Assembly: GCA_945865525.1 (NCBI GenBank)
Contig: CAMBDY010000010.1
Span: 1 to 64,000, forward strand
From: Nitrospira lenta
GTDB lineage: Bacteria > Nitrospirota > Nitrospiria > Nitrospirales > Nitrospiraceae
Length of the DNA: 64,000 bases
Direction of reading: 5' to 3'
Position numbers and translations under genes: made by a program. Below, piece after piece: positions 1 to 7,864 of the stretch (position 1 is its first letter; every line of letters starts with the position of its first letter). The notes beneath the pieces were generated by a model, which was not told where the DNA came from, did not search any database, and saw only the letters and a list, made by a program, of their open reading frames with translations.

Positions 1-132
1 TGCGACTTCCCCCATCTGCATGACGGCCGGGTTGTCTATCTCTGCTGGAAGCTCGGAGAACAAGAAGTGCTCTGGTGGCATGAAGCGACCGCCGGCTATA
101 AGGATCGCTGCCCGATCGAAGACCTGACCTGA
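1..132 (+). CDS. DUF2203 family protein, C-terminal fragment
   Basis: The window opens inside a reading frame that runs in frame 1 to the TGA at 130-132. The 43 visible residues contain DFPHLHDGR, YLCWKLGE, WWHEA and GYKDRCPI, which match the conserved C-terminal block of the small DUF2203 family (a DFP..DGR..LCW..GE...WH...G...R.PI pattern). The N-terminus lies before base 1, so length and start cannot be judged. The biochemical role of this family is not established. It ends 31 bases before the next gene on the same strand and may be co-transcribed with it. Confidence 0.75.
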   Translation, partial: CDFPHLHDGRVVYLCWKLGEQEVLWWHEATAGYKDRCPIEDLT

Positions 133-163
133 CCGCAACGGCACCCCCACCCGCGAGGCATCC

Positions 164-442
164 ATGAAATTTGTCATTCTCGGATTCGACGGTCCCGACG
201 GCGAGGCCAAGCGAAAAATCTATCGCCCGGCGCATCTCGCCAACATAGAACCCCTCGACGCGCAAGGCCGTGTCGTGCTGGCAGGCCCGCTCACAGATAA
301 AACCGGAAGTCTGATCGTCATCGAAGCGGACTCGCTGGAAGAGGCCCAACGGTTCGCCACTGAAGACCCCTATACCGTTCATGGCGTATTTGAACGGGTC
401 GAAGTCCACCCTTTCACGCAAGTCTTTCCCACGAAACAATAA
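164..442 (+). CDS. YciI-like (YCII domain) protein
   Basis: A 92-residue protein that is almost entirely one YCII domain, a small ferredoxin-like fold of about 90 residues. The visible family features are the N-terminal MKFVILGFD strand, an RPAHL segment with the conserved histidine, a GR-VLAGPL-T turn, and the FATEDPYTVHGVFE block that contains the conserved Asp-Pro-Tyr. YCII proteins are dimeric; some have enzymatic activity, but the substrate cannot be deduced here. It follows the DUF2203 gene by 31 bases. Confidence 0.8.
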   Translation: MKFVILGFDGPDGEAKRKIYRPAHLANIEPLDAQGRVVLAGPLTDKTGSLIVIEADSLEEAQRFATEDPYTVHGVFERVEVHPFTQVFPTKQ

Positions 443-621
443 GCCCATGGCCCTCCGTGTCTTGCCAGATAACGCAGATAAAACAGAAGCGTAGCGCGAG
501 CTCTTTTCACTAACCTACTCGCGCAGCACACGGTCTGAGGCCACGGAACATGCTGAATACCGAAAAACCGTCACCCAAAGAGCACATAATCATAATGGCC
601 GGCTGCGGCCACGCACCTAAG

Positions 622-651
622 TTGACAGAATAACAGTGCCAATTTTATAAT
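622..651 (+). promoter_or_regulatory. Candidate sigma-70 promoter P1 of the 2-oxoacid oxidoreductase operon
   Basis: TTGACA at 622-627 and TATAAT at 646-651 are both exact consensus hexamers, separated by 18 bases. Transcription would start near 658, about 210 bases before the first start codon. Two perfect hexamers at near-optimal spacing are rare by chance in DNA this GC-rich. Confidence 0.7.
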
Positions 652-771
652 ACGCCCAAGTGGGCTACCGTAATGGACGCCGGCCGTCAACGCCCGCATT
701 GTCAGGACGAAAGGCCTAAGCTTTCCTAGTTCGATAGCCCAAAATTTCCCATTGGTGGGCCTTCTGCGAGG

Positions 772-800
772 TTGCGGGTGGCGTGGAAAAAGCTTAGAAT
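772..800 (+). promoter_or_regulatory. Candidate sigma-70 promoter P2 of the 2-oxoacid oxidoreductase operon
   Basis: TTGCGG at 772-777 and TAGAAT at 795-800 are separated by exactly 17 bases. Each hexamer departs from consensus (four and five of six matches). Use of this site would give a leader of about 64 bases before the gene at 871. Confidence 0.45.
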
Positions 801-870
801 GCGGAAATTGTAGATCATCGGAATATCTGTCTTTTTCCTACATTCACCCCTTGCCGGAGAGTAAGCCGTA

Positions 871-1506
871 ATGATTCAGTATCGCGTCCTTCCAGGCCCG
901 GAACATTTCCTTCCTCCATCGGCGGCAAGCATGGGGATCTGCTTGCCAAACCCTGGGGAAGGTCATATCAACGGCGTCATCGTCCCAGAGGAAAAGGCCT
1001 ACGAAGAAGCGGCGAAGCAATTCCTCATGGCCAAAGTGCCGACCCTTTTCCCTGGCCCCTTGGTCCTGTGGGCATGGAACGAGAAGGCGGCCAAAAAGGC
1101 CACCGCCATCCGCCACCTCTACAACACGCTCAAAGAATGTGTGCAGCCGGGGCAAACGCCCATGCTGATCCCGATGCCCGACTACCGCCCCAAGTACCCC
1201 AAGATCAATCCTGAAGTCGAAATCAATCCCAACCATCCGAATCTGACCATCTGGCACAATAAAATCGATTGCTGCATGTTCATCGGGGTCCATTGCCACC
1301 AAGCAAACTTGTCGCTTAAAATCATTCGTGGTGGCACCGCCTGCTACACGATGGCCATGTGCGCGCAGGCCGGCCATGAAGACGCAATGCTGTCGTTCCG
1401 CGACGCGTCGGTCGAAAAGATCATGAAGCTGGCCGAGTGGGTAAAGAAGTTGAAGGGGACAGTCCAACCACAGCTGACGTCAGCGAAGAGCAGAGCTTCG
1501 AACTAA
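871..1506 (+). CDS. 2-oxoacid:ferredoxin oxidoreductase, epsilon-like accessory subunit
   Basis: A 211-residue soluble protein that is the first gene of a five-gene operon with alpha, beta, gamma and delta subunits of a 2-oxoacid:ferredoxin oxidoreductase. Five-subunit enzymes of this kind, with a small extra epsilon subunit, are known from reductive-TCA bacteria such as Hydrogenobacter, and gene order and size suggest the same role here. The protein is rich in cysteine and histidine between residues about 134 and 170 (IDCCMFIGVHCH, GTACYTMAMC), but no standard iron-sulfur motif is evident. The start at 871 is preceded by GGAGAG. The subunit name is inferred from context; the fold is not recognised from sequence alone. 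Confidence 0.6.
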   Translation: MIQYRVLPGPEHFLPPSAASMGICLPNPGEGHINGVIVPEEKAYEEAAKQFLMAKVPTLFPGPLVLWAWNEKAAKKATAIRHLYNTLKECVQPGQTPMLIPMPDYRPKYPKINPEVEINPNHPNLTIWHNKIDCCMFIGVHCHQANLSLKIIRGGTACYTMAMCAQAGHEDAMLSFRDASVEKIMKLAEWVKKLKGTVQPQLTSAKSRASN

Positions 1507-1544
1507 CACGTTGAAGCTCTGAAAAGAGCGAAAGGAGCTGAACC

Positions 1545-2753
1545 ATGGCAGACACACATTCAGTCATCGGCACAAAGAATAAAAAAGGGCAGACCTTTAC
1601 CGATACGTGGAAGATGATGAACGAGGCGCCACGTACGCCGTCGTTCTATACAGGCAGCGAAGTCATCAAAGAAGCCCTCCGGCGGGCCAGCTGCGATGTC
1701 ATGATCGCCTATCCGATTACCCCGCAGAGCGAAGCCGCCGCCTTGATCGGCGAACTCTTTGCCGAGGGTTACATCGGCGACTACTTCCGCGGCGAGAGCG
1801 AATTCGCCGTCATGTCGCAATGCGCGGGCGCGGCCTTTGGTGGTGCGCGCGTCTTTACGACGACCGCGGGGCCCGGCACGATGCGCGCGATGGAAAACTT
1901 CCCAATGTGGTCCGGCGCCAGATTGCCGATCCAGATGATCGTCACCTGCCGCGGCATCAATTCACCGCTCTCGATTCAACCCGACACACTCGAGATCGCC
2001 TACCTCCTGAATACGGGCATGCTCGTCTGGCATGCCGAGACCGCGCAGGACTTCTTCGATTGGATCCTCATGGGTTACATGGTCTCGGAAGAGCCGGATG
2101 TACACCTTCCCTTGGCACTCTGCTGCGACGGGTTCTTCGTGACGCATACCAAAGACGTGGTCAACCTGACCCCAGCTGACATGTGCTTGCCTCCCTATGA
2201 CCCCTACCGCTCACCCGTCCCCTGCATGGACATGGAATGTCCGCCGGTCCGGATGATGCGCGATCCCTTCGTCATGAAAAGCAACTACATCAGCTACGCC
2301 ACCCACGCCTCTTGGCAACAGGAAGTCTGGGCCGCGGTGGAACGGTCTCGCAAGCACACGATCAAATGGTTGAACGGGTTGATCGAAACGGAAAATGGCG
2401 ATGCCGAGGTCCTCATTGTCGCCTCCGGCACGGCGGTCTCACAGGGTCGAGAAGCCATCCGCCTCCTCGAAGATGAAGGCATCCGTTGCGGGCTCGTCAA
2501 GATCAAAGTCTTGCGGCCATGGCCGGGGGAAGAACTCCGAGAAGCCACAAAGAATGCCAAGCACATTATCGTCCCAGAATTCAACGTGACCGGATGGTTG
2601 GCCAAGGAACTCAAGGCCAGCCTCCCTAGAAACGAACGGGTGCACGCAGGCCCGCACGTCTGCGGCGGCATGACAATGCCACCGGAAATCATCGTCTCGG
2701 AAATTAAGACGCTGCTCGGCATGCATACTGTGTCGATGGCCAGCCGCGGCTAA
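1545..2753 (+). CDS. 2-oxoacid:ferredoxin oxidoreductase, alpha subunit
   Basis: 402 residues. The protein matches the alpha subunit of pyruvate- and 2-oxoglutarate:ferredoxin oxidoreductases, which forms the pyrimidine-binding half of the thiamine-diphosphate site with the beta subunit. Visible family features are AYPITPQSEAA (about residues 54-64), RGESEFAVMSQCAGAAFGGAR, TTTAGPGTMRAMENFPMWSGARLP, and a C-terminal transketolase-like domain with a VLIVASGTAV strand. The complex makes a 2-oxoacid from an acyl-CoA and CO2 with reduced ferredoxin in the reductive TCA cycle, or runs the reverse. Whether the substrate is pyruvate or 2-oxoglutarate cannot be decided from this sequence. An AAAGGAG ribosome-binding site lies just upstream. 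Confidence 0.85.
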   Translation: MADTHSVIGTKNKKGQTFTDTWKMMNEAPRTPSFYTGSEVIKEALRRASCDVMIAYPITPQSEAAALIGELFAEGYIGDYFRGESEFAVMSQCAGAAFGGARVFTTTAGPGTMRAMENFPMWSGARLPIQMIVTCRGINSPLSIQPDTLEIAYLLNTGMLVWHAETAQDFFDWILMGYMVSEEPDVHLPLALCCDGFFVTHTKDVVNLTPADMCLPPYDPYRSPVPCMDMECPPVRMMRDPFVMKSNYISYATHASWQQEVWAAVERSRKHTIKWLNGLIETENGDAEVLIVASGTAVSQGREAIRLLEDEGIRCGLVKIKVLRPWPGEELREATKNAKHIIVPEFNVTGWLAKELKASLPRNERVHAGPHVCGGMTMPPEIIVSEIKTLLGMHTVSMASRG

Positions 2754-2807
2754 CTTGGGTCAAGGCAAACACGCCCTGAATAAAACGTACGGATTGAGGA
2801 GGCCATC

Positions 2808-3713
2808 ATGAGTAAGGAACGGATCAAGATTTCTGAAGACCTATACGACATCATGCCATCGGACTATCAAGACCTGGTCAAGAGCGCGACCTACGGCAAA
2901 GAAGACCGGGGCTGGAAGGATATCGGTAACAGCAAGGAACTGATCGAGCAGCATTCGCTCTGCGCCGGCTGCCCTGAATCCATGGCCTTCCGCTACATCC
3001 TAGCCTCCTTGCCGAACCCCGAAGATACCGTCATGGTCGGCTCCACCGGCTGCACCAGCCTCGTGTTCCCCATGGTAGCCGTGCATAACATTCACTCCCT
3101 CTTCGGCAACCAGAACGCCATTGCCTCCGGCTTGAAGCGCGCCTTAAGCGTCCGCTTCCCGGGCCGGACGAAAGACGTGGTCGTGCTCGCTGGCGACGGC
3201 GCCACCGTCGATATCGGCCTCGATATGACGCTGCAAGCCTGGTTCCGCCAGGAGAAGTTCACCACGATTTGCTTCGACAACGAACTCTATGCCAACACGG
3301 GAGGCCAGGAGAGCGGTCTGATGCAGAAGGGCTTCGTGGCCAAGATGGCACCGGTCGGGAAACTTTTCGACAAGGTCCGTCTGCCGGAAATCGCCCGCGA
3401 ATCTGGCTGCCATTATGTGGTGCAATGCACCGTCAGCAAGCCCTCTCTCGTCGAGAAAGTCATCAAGAACGCGGTAATGATTGCGCGTGAAATTGGTCCA
3501 ACCTATCTCCAGCTCTATACGCCCTGCATTCTCGAAATCGGGAAGAACAGCATGGAAGGGCTGCAAGAGATGCGAGATTCAGAAAAGCCGACCGAGCGCT
3601 TCGCCTACAAAGAGTACATCAGCGAACCGGCCAAGCAGCTCCTGGCAGAGATGGCCGCCAAGGCCCAAGAAAAGAAGGCGGCGGCCAAGCAGCTCGCCGC
3701 TCAGGGCGCCTAA
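2808..3713 (+). CDS. 2-oxoacid:ferredoxin oxidoreductase, beta subunit (TPP-binding)
   Basis: 301 residues. This is the thiamine-diphosphate-binding beta subunit. The TPP motif runs from GDGATVDIGLDM (about residues 129-140) to FDNELYANTGGQESG (about 156-170). An early CAGCPE motif (about 54-59) resembles the cysteine pair seen in beta subunits. The last 50 residues are charged and Ala/Lys-rich (AKAQEKKAAAKQLAAQ), a likely helical tail. A GAGGAGG ribosome-binding site precedes the ATG. It would pair with the alpha subunit encoded 54 bases upstream and pass electrons through the ferredoxin-like subunit at the operon end. Confidence 0.85.
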   Translation: MSKERIKISEDLYDIMPSDYQDLVKSATYGKEDRGWKDIGNSKELIEQHSLCAGCPESMAFRYILASLPNPEDTVMVGSTGCTSLVFPMVAVHNIHSLFGNQNAIASGLKRALSVRFPGRTKDVVVLAGDGATVDIGLDMTLQAWFRQEKFTTICFDNELYANTGGQESGLMQKGFVAKMAPVGKLFDKVRLPEIARESGCHYVVQCTVSKPSLVEKVIKNAVMIAREIGPTYLQLYTPCILEIGKNSMEGLQEMRDSEKPTERFAYKEYISEPAKQLLAEMAAKAQEKKAAAKQLAAQGA

Positions 3714-3737
3714 TCCGACTCTGAAGGAGAGACGATC

Positions 3738-4445
3738 ATGATCAAGAAAAGACTGAACATCCGGATGTCGGGATTAGGCGGACAGGGCGCCGTCACCGCG
3801 GCACATGTCATGGCCATGGCAGCCAACCGCGACGGCATGTTCTCGATCTCCAATCCCTTCTTCGGGGCTGAAAAGCGCATGGCGCCGGCGGAAAGCTATT
3901 GCCGGATCGGCATCGAGCGGATCTACGACCGGGGCGAGCTGGTATTCCCCGACGTGATCGAAGTATTCCATCCTCAGGTCATCACGATGGGCAAGAGCTA
4001 CACCATGCCCTTCTACTCCGGCGTGAAGGAAGGCGGCTTGGTCATCATCAACTCAGACCAGAATCTGCTGTCCGACGAAGATGTGCAGCGGCTCAAGGAC
4101 TTGAACGTCTCCTTGTTCTACATCGCGGGGACCGAGCTCGCAATCGAAGTGGCCGGCACTGAACTCTCGACGAATATGTCGATGATCGGATCGGTCGCGG
4201 GCATCACCAAGTGCGTCTCCATGGAAGCTCTGGACGGCGCCTTGCAGGAACGGTTCGGGAAGAAATTCGTCGCCTCGGGCGGAACCGCGTCCCTGGATGA
4301 AGCGATCAAAAAGAAGTTTGCCAAGAAGGAAATGCTGCTGGCCAAAAACCTGGCAACGGTGAAGGCGGCCTATGATATCGCCAGCAAATGGGCTGAAGAG
4401 AATAAGTATGAGCTGCGAGTCGGCAATCCAGCCGTCGCCGCTTAA
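3738..4445 (+). CDS. 2-oxoacid:ferredoxin oxidoreductase, gamma subunit
   Basis: 235 residues. The N-terminus NIRMSGLGGQGAVTAAHVMA is the diagnostic start of gamma subunits of 2-oxoacid oxidoreductases (the POR domain), followed by NPFFGAEKRMAPAESYCRI. This subunit binds the CoA moiety and completes the catalytic core. The gene lies 24 bases after the beta gene, with AAGGAGAG as ribosome-binding site. The C-terminal 40 residues are a charged helix not needed for the POR fold. Confidence 0.85.
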   Translation: MIKKRLNIRMSGLGGQGAVTAAHVMAMAANRDGMFSISNPFFGAEKRMAPAESYCRIGIERIYDRGELVFPDVIEVFHPQVITMGKSYTMPFYSGVKEGGLVIINSDQNLLSDEDVQRLKDLNVSLFYIAGTELAIEVAGTELSTNMSMIGSVAGITKCVSMEALDGALQERFGKKFVASGGTASLDEAIKKKFAKKEMLLAKNLATVKAAYDIASKWAEENKYELRVGNPAVAA

Positions 4446-4468
4446 CGAGAGAGAAGGAACCAGCTCGC

Positions 4469-4747
4469 ATGTATAACGTAGCGCAAGTCATCGATGAGAA
4501 ATGCGTGGCTAAAAAGGGATGCCGCCTCTGCATCATGTATTGTCCAGAAGCCAATACCCTGGACCTCAATTCGGCCAAGATGGTCGCAGAAGTGTACATC
4601 GACCGCTGTAAGGGCTGTGAGCTTTGTGTGGTCGTCTGCGACGCAGCAAAGCACAATGCCATCACCATGCAGGCCGTCAGCGCCACCGGGCAGCTGATTG
4701 CCCACAAGGGTGAATCGGCGGCTATTGGGCAAGCCTACCAAGGATAA
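4469..4747 (+). CDS. 2-oxoacid:ferredoxin oxidoreductase, ferredoxin-like delta subunit
   Basis: 92 residues with two cysteine clusters typical of a small 2[4Fe-4S] ferredoxin. The first is C12-x4-C17-x2-C20-x3-C24-P. The second is a CKGCELCVVVCD block near residues 48-60. The last cysteine of the second cluster is followed by Asp instead of the usual Pro, and the first cluster has a four-residue gap, so geometry differs slightly from textbook ferredoxins. It would carry electrons between the catalytic core and free ferredoxin. It is the last gene of the operon, and a strong hairpin follows 24 bases downstream. Confidence 0.8.
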   Translation: MYNVAQVIDEKCVAKKGCRLCIMYCPEANTLDLNSAKMVAEVYIDRCKGCELCVVVCDAAKHNAITMQAVSATGQLIAHKGESAAIGQAYQG

Positions 4748-4771
4748 TCGTTTTGTGTAACGGGTCTCCCG

Positions 4772-4808
4772 AGCAAGACCCCATGGCCAGACGCTATGGG
4801 GTCTTGCT
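4772..4808 (+). terminator. Hairpin terminator of the oxidoreductase operon
   Basis: A perfect 13-base-pair inverted repeat: the left arm 4772-4784 (agcaagaccccat) is the exact reverse complement of 4796-4808, with an 11-base loop. It is followed by tgttggt, only a weak T-run. It lies directly after the last oxidoreductase gene. Confidence 0.75.
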
Positions 4809-4837
4809 GTTGGTGCCACTGGGGGAAGGGGAAGAAG

Positions 4838-5107
4838 ATGGACGCTGAAGACAATGTCATTCATGAGCTCCTGCAAGAGATTACCGGACTGATCAGCGAG
4901 TACCCCAAGGTGCTCGAACGGCGGGCCGCCGACATCCATACCAGCGGGAAGGACCCGGATCTGGCTCAGGCCCTCGTCAAAGCGGCCGACACCATGCGCG
5001 ATAGCGGTAATCTCTACCTGACTTGGGCTAGACACTATGCCTCCGTCGCAGCAGGCAATACAGATGCCAGTTCCGACGAAGACGAGACTCAGGAGTTTGA
5101 CGTCTAA
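4838..5107 (+). CDS. Conserved-looking small acidic protein of unknown function
   Basis: An 89-residue soluble, mostly helical, acidic protein (MDAEDNVIHELLQEIT...) ending in an acidic tail (SSDEDETQEFDV). No family is recognised. The start at 4838 is chosen because it has a purine-rich Shine-Dalgarno stretch (gggaaggggaagaag). An in-frame ATG at 4796 falls inside the right arm of the terminator hairpin and would give a cysteine-rich, implausible N-terminus. It lies between the oxidoreductase terminator and tRNA-Asn. Confidence 0.55.
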   Translation: MDAEDNVIHELLQEITGLISEYPKVLERRAADIHTSGKDPDLAQALVKAADTMRDSGNLYLTWARHYASVAAGNTDASSDEDETQEFDV

Positions 5108-5174
5108 CGGAATAGCGTCAAACCGAACACGTTCTCCCCCGATCGAAAAAAGTCTCCCTCCCGCCGAAATCTTT

Positions 5175-5183
5175 TGCTAAAAT
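5175..5183 (+). promoter_or_regulatory. Extended -10 promoter of tRNA-Asn
   Basis: TGCTAAAAT (5175-5183) is an extended -10 element (TG-N-TAAAAT), ending 25 bases before the mature tRNA 5' end. No good -35 hexamer is present, which is usual for extended -10 promoters. Confidence 0.5.
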
Positions 5184-5208
5184 ACGTACTCCCACATGGC
5201 GGTCTCGT

Positions 5209-5283
5209 TCCCCGGTAGCTCAGTGGTAGAGCAGCCGGCTGTTAACCGGCTGGTCGCAGGTTCGACTCCTGCCCGGGGAGCCA
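5209..5283 (+). tRNA. tRNA-Asn (GTT)
   Basis: A complete 75-base cloverleaf. The acceptor TCCCCGG pairs with CCGGGGA, the D-arm contains AGCTCAGTGGTAGAGC, the anticodon stem is GCCGG/CCGGC with loop CTGTTAA (anticodon GTT at 5241-5243), and the T-arm contains GGTTCGACTCC. The discriminator is G and the CCA end is encoded. Confidence 0.97.
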
Positions 5284-5289
5284 CCAGTG

Positions 5290-5330
5290 CAAGGCCTTCG
5301 AGCCCTCTCTCGGAGGCCCTTGTTGTTTTC
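5290..5330 (+). terminator. Terminator downstream of tRNA-Asn
   Basis: An imperfect hairpin: caaggccttcgag (5290-5302) pairs with ctcggaggcccttg (5309-5322) with one bulge and one G-T type mismatch, followed by a T-rich run (ttgttgtttt). Its position 7 bases after the tRNA CCA fits a rho-independent terminator. Confidence 0.65.
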
Positions 5331-5374
5331 GCAGACTCTCAGAATTCATACTGCGGCGCCATGGAAGATTCTTT

Positions 5375-6382
5375 ATGATGACCCCCGCAGTACCTGACTG
5401 GGGCGAGTTCACACCGGCAACTCTGCTCCGCAACCAGCACCTCATGACAATCATTCCTGGCTATTGGCCGCGCCGGGCGTTGCTAACTGGCATACCGGCT
5501 GAGTCACGGCTCTTCGCCACCGATCCTCAGACCCAATTACTCGGCCTCTGCCATTGGCAGCCCGACAGGATAGGCTGCCAAACCCTGTTGCTCGTGCATG
5601 GGCTTGAAGGAAGTAGCGAATCGCACTACATGCAGGGGATTGCGACAAAGGCCTATCGTGCGGGGATGAACGTCATTCGCCTGAACCAACGGACCTGTGG
5701 GGGAACGGAACAGCTGACGCCGACGCTCTACAACAGCGGCTTGAGTCAAGACTATCGAGCCATCGTCCACGAATTAGCGAGCCTAGATAGACTCACCCGT
5801 ATCTGGCTCGTCGGCTATTCGATGGGGGGGAATCTCGTCCTGAAGGCCGCGGGGGAACTCGGCTCGTCAGAGGGGGCGCTGGCCGGGGCGATCGCGGTCT
5901 GCCCGAATATTGATCCTACCCAATGTGCCAAAGCCTTGGAGGAGCCTTGCAACTGGCTCTACCACTATCACTTCCTAACTAAGCTCAAAGCCCGCATAAA
6001 GCGCAAAGCGGCGCTTTTCCCAGGGAGATGGGACCTCACAGGACTGGACCGCATCCACACCATCAGCGAATTCGATAACCAGTATACAGCCCCGGATGGA
6101 GGGTACGACAACGGACTCGACTACTACGATCGCGCAGGGTCACGGCACGTACTGGCAAAGATTGCCGTTCCAACCACCATCGTCATCGCGCAGGACGATC
6201 CCTTTATTCCCTATTCGATGTTTCGCCTTGCAGCCATCAAGCAGAACCCCCTCATCAGGCTGACCGCTCCCCACTATGGCGGCCACTGCGGGTTCCTGCA
6301 GAAGTCCCAGCAAAATGAAGACAGATTTTGGATAGAAAACCGACTCGTTGAATCGATTCGAACAGCCGGAAAGAGGGATTAA
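5375..6382 (+). CDS. YheT-type alpha/beta hydrolase
   Basis: 335 residues of the YheT/EMB8-like alpha/beta hydrolase family. Visible features are the N-terminal PATLLRNQHLMTIIPGYW block, the VHGLEGSSESHY oxyanion segment, the nucleophile elbow GYSMGGN (Ser about residue 150), the acid in AQDDPFIP and the catalytic His in HYGGHCGF. Bacterial members are predicted esterases or lipases with poorly known substrates. The gene begins with two ATG codons; GGAAG lies 8 bases upstream. Its TAA stop shares bases with the stop of the convergent pafA gene. Confidence 0.85.
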   Translation: MMTPAVPDWGEFTPATLLRNQHLMTIIPGYWPRRALLTGIPAESRLFATDPQTQLLGLCHWQPDRIGCQTLLLVHGLEGSSESHYMQGIATKAYRAGMNVIRLNQRTCGGTEQLTPTLYNSGLSQDYRAIVHELASLDRLTRIWLVGYSMGGNLVLKAAGELGSSEGALAGAIAVCPNIDPTQCAKALEEPCNWLYHYHFLTKLKARIKRKAALFPGRWDLTGLDRIHTISEFDNQYTAPDGGYDNGLDYYDRAGSRHVLAKIAVPTTIVIAQDDPFIPYSMFRLAAIKQNPLIRLTAPHYGGHCGFLQKSQQNEDRFWIENRLVESIRTAGKRD

Positions 6383-7863
6383 ACAGTCTGAAGATGAGTC
6401 CGTACTTCTTTCGCATAGGTCTTAAATGGATCCGGCATGGGAAAGGGCTCCTGGCCACGCAATTGAAAGATCGACCAGTTGATCACATAGGAGGGAGAAA
6501 ACCGCGCGTCCAACCCAGACTCAGCCGCCTCACTCGGAGGTCCCGCAGCCAGTAAATGCCGGACGAGTTCACCGCGCCCAAAAGCCCTCGTATTGCGGGG
6601 GGGATGGTCCATGGCTAACGCAATGGCCTTGTCGGTCGTGAACCGTGGCACTCGCCCCTCTTCCATCAAACCATAATAGAGCCCCTTGCCTTGATGAAGA
6701 TTGTGATACTCCAGGTCGAGGCTCTTCAGCGCCGGATCCTCCCAGGTTAGCTGTTCCGCCTCACGAAAGGTTTCCAGTAGCCAAAGCTTCGAGGCCCAAT
6801 CCACCCGGCCCACCAGTTTCATGTAGTCCCCTCGGAGATCACGCAACACCGCTTCCCATTGATTGAGGACCCAATCGGTTTCGTCGTCCTGCCCTCGATA
6901 ATGTTCCTGCGCTGCGACGAGAAAAGCTTCCTGAATATCGATCGCAGAGATCGACTTTCCCGATTGCAGCCTGACGATCCATTGCCGCGCCTCATCCTGC
7001 GACAGTTCCTGCATCGTTTCGACCGGCTCATGGAGCTCCAGCCCGCGCGGCGCATAGCCCTCTTCGATCAATTGCAGGACCAGGCCCGTCGTGCCCAACT
7101 TCAAGGCCGTTGCCACCTCGGCCATGTTCGAATCGCCCAGCAACAGATGAATGCGACGGTATTGATTCGGGTCTGCCAGAGGTTCGTCTCTGGTATTCAC
7201 GATGGCGCGATTCTGCTGCACCCATTCGAAAAAGTCGTTCACGATGTAATCGGCCCGCTGAGAGATCTGAAACGGCATGGCAGACTGCTGCCCATGGCGC
7301 ATATTCGCCCCGCGTGGCACGATGAGCCGATCCATCTGGATCCAAGCGTCCTGAGGCCCAGCCATACCAACGCGTCCGGCCCCGGTAAAGATCTGTCTGG
7401 TAACCAGGAAGGTCACAAAGGGCCCGAGTCCACGCCTAGTAAATGGAAAACCCCGCGTCACGAGATAATTCTCGTGAGACCCGAAGGTCGCATCAGTGTC
7501 ATGATCTACATTGTTCTTGATCAAAGACACCTGGTCGGCCAGACCGAGCTCGTGAACGGCATTCTGCAGTAATTGATCGCCGGCCCGGTCGGCAGCCACT
7601 ACATCGCTAAGCGATTCACATTCCGGCGAGGCCCACTCTAAATGTCCCATGTCGAGATACATACGCCCGGCGTTAGTGAGAAATCCTCCGTTGCCGGGGG
7701 GTTCATCATGGCCCCGATGGTGCAGATCCAAGACGCCACGCCGCTGCACATGAAACAGATGGTCGCGAATCTTGTGGGCAAACCAGGTGGGAGAATGGTC
7801 CGGCTGCTCTTGGTTCACCAAGAGCCCATATTCAGTTTCCAGTCCGAAAATACGGTTCAGCAT
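6379..7863 (-). CDS. pafA: Pup/UBact ligase PafA
   Basis: 494 residues. A member of the PafA/Dop carboxylate-amine ligase family and the last gene of the proteasome operon. PafA uses ATP to phosphorylate the C-terminal glutamate of the Pup-like modifier and attach it to target lysines. Visible motifs are IFGLETEYG (residues 5-13), MYLDMGH with the catalytic-type Asp at 71, LIKNNVD, SHENYL, NTRDEPLADPNQYRRIHLLLGDSNM, and a C-terminal DPFKTYAKEV that matches actinobacterial PafA. The acidic insertion typical of Dop after the first motif is missing, which separates it from its paralogue at 9751-11277. It starts one base after the prcA stop. Confidence 0.9.
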   Translation of the reverse strand: MLNRIFGLETEYGLLVNQEQPDHSPTWFAHKIRDHLFHVQRRGVLDLHHRGHDEPPGNGGFLTNAGRMYLDMGHLEWASPECESLSDVVAADRAGDQLLQNAVHELGLADQVSLIKNNVDHDTDATFGSHENYLVTRGFPFTRRGLGPFVTFLVTRQIFTGAGRVGMAGPQDAWIQMDRLIVPRGANMRHGQQSAMPFQISQRADYIVNDFFEWVQQNRAIVNTRDEPLADPNQYRRIHLLLGDSNMAEVATALKLGTTGLVLQLIEEGYAPRGLELHEPVETMQELSQDEARQWIVRLQSGKSISAIDIQEAFLVAAQEHYRGQDDETDWVLNQWEAVLRDLRGDYMKLVGRVDWASKLWLLETFREAEQLTWEDPALKSLDLEYHNLHQGKGLYYGLMEEGRVPRFTTDKAIALAMDHPPRNTRAFGRGELVRHLLAAGPPSEAAESGLDARFSPSYVINWSIFQLRGQEPFPMPDPFKTYAKEVRTHLQTV

Positions 7864-7864
7864 C

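Larger units (their letters stand above)
443..870 (+). other. Non-coding leader region upstream of the oxidoreductase operon
   Basis: This 428-base stretch has no credible coding frame. It holds two candidate sigma-70 promoters (listed separately) and several small inverted repeats: gcgcgag/ctcgcgc near 494-533 and gccca/tgggc near 737-760. If the upstream promoter is used, the operon mRNA carries an untranslated leader of roughly 210 bases, enough for a regulatory structure. I recognise no known riboswitch in it. Confidence 0.5.

Noticed and set aside
844..1467. 207-residue open frame on the minus strand across the epsilon-like subunit gene.
   Set aside because: It is antisense to a gene with operon context and a ribosome-binding site, and its Arg/His/Asp-rich sequence has no family resemblance.
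4796..4837. Upstream ATG that would add 14 residues (start MGSCCWCHW) to the small protein at 4838.
   Set aside because: It lies in the right arm of a perfect 13-bp terminator hairpin; the ATG at 4838 has a better ribosome-binding site.
5196..5378. Plus-strand 60-residue open frame.
   Set aside because: It is read through tRNA-Asn and its terminator.
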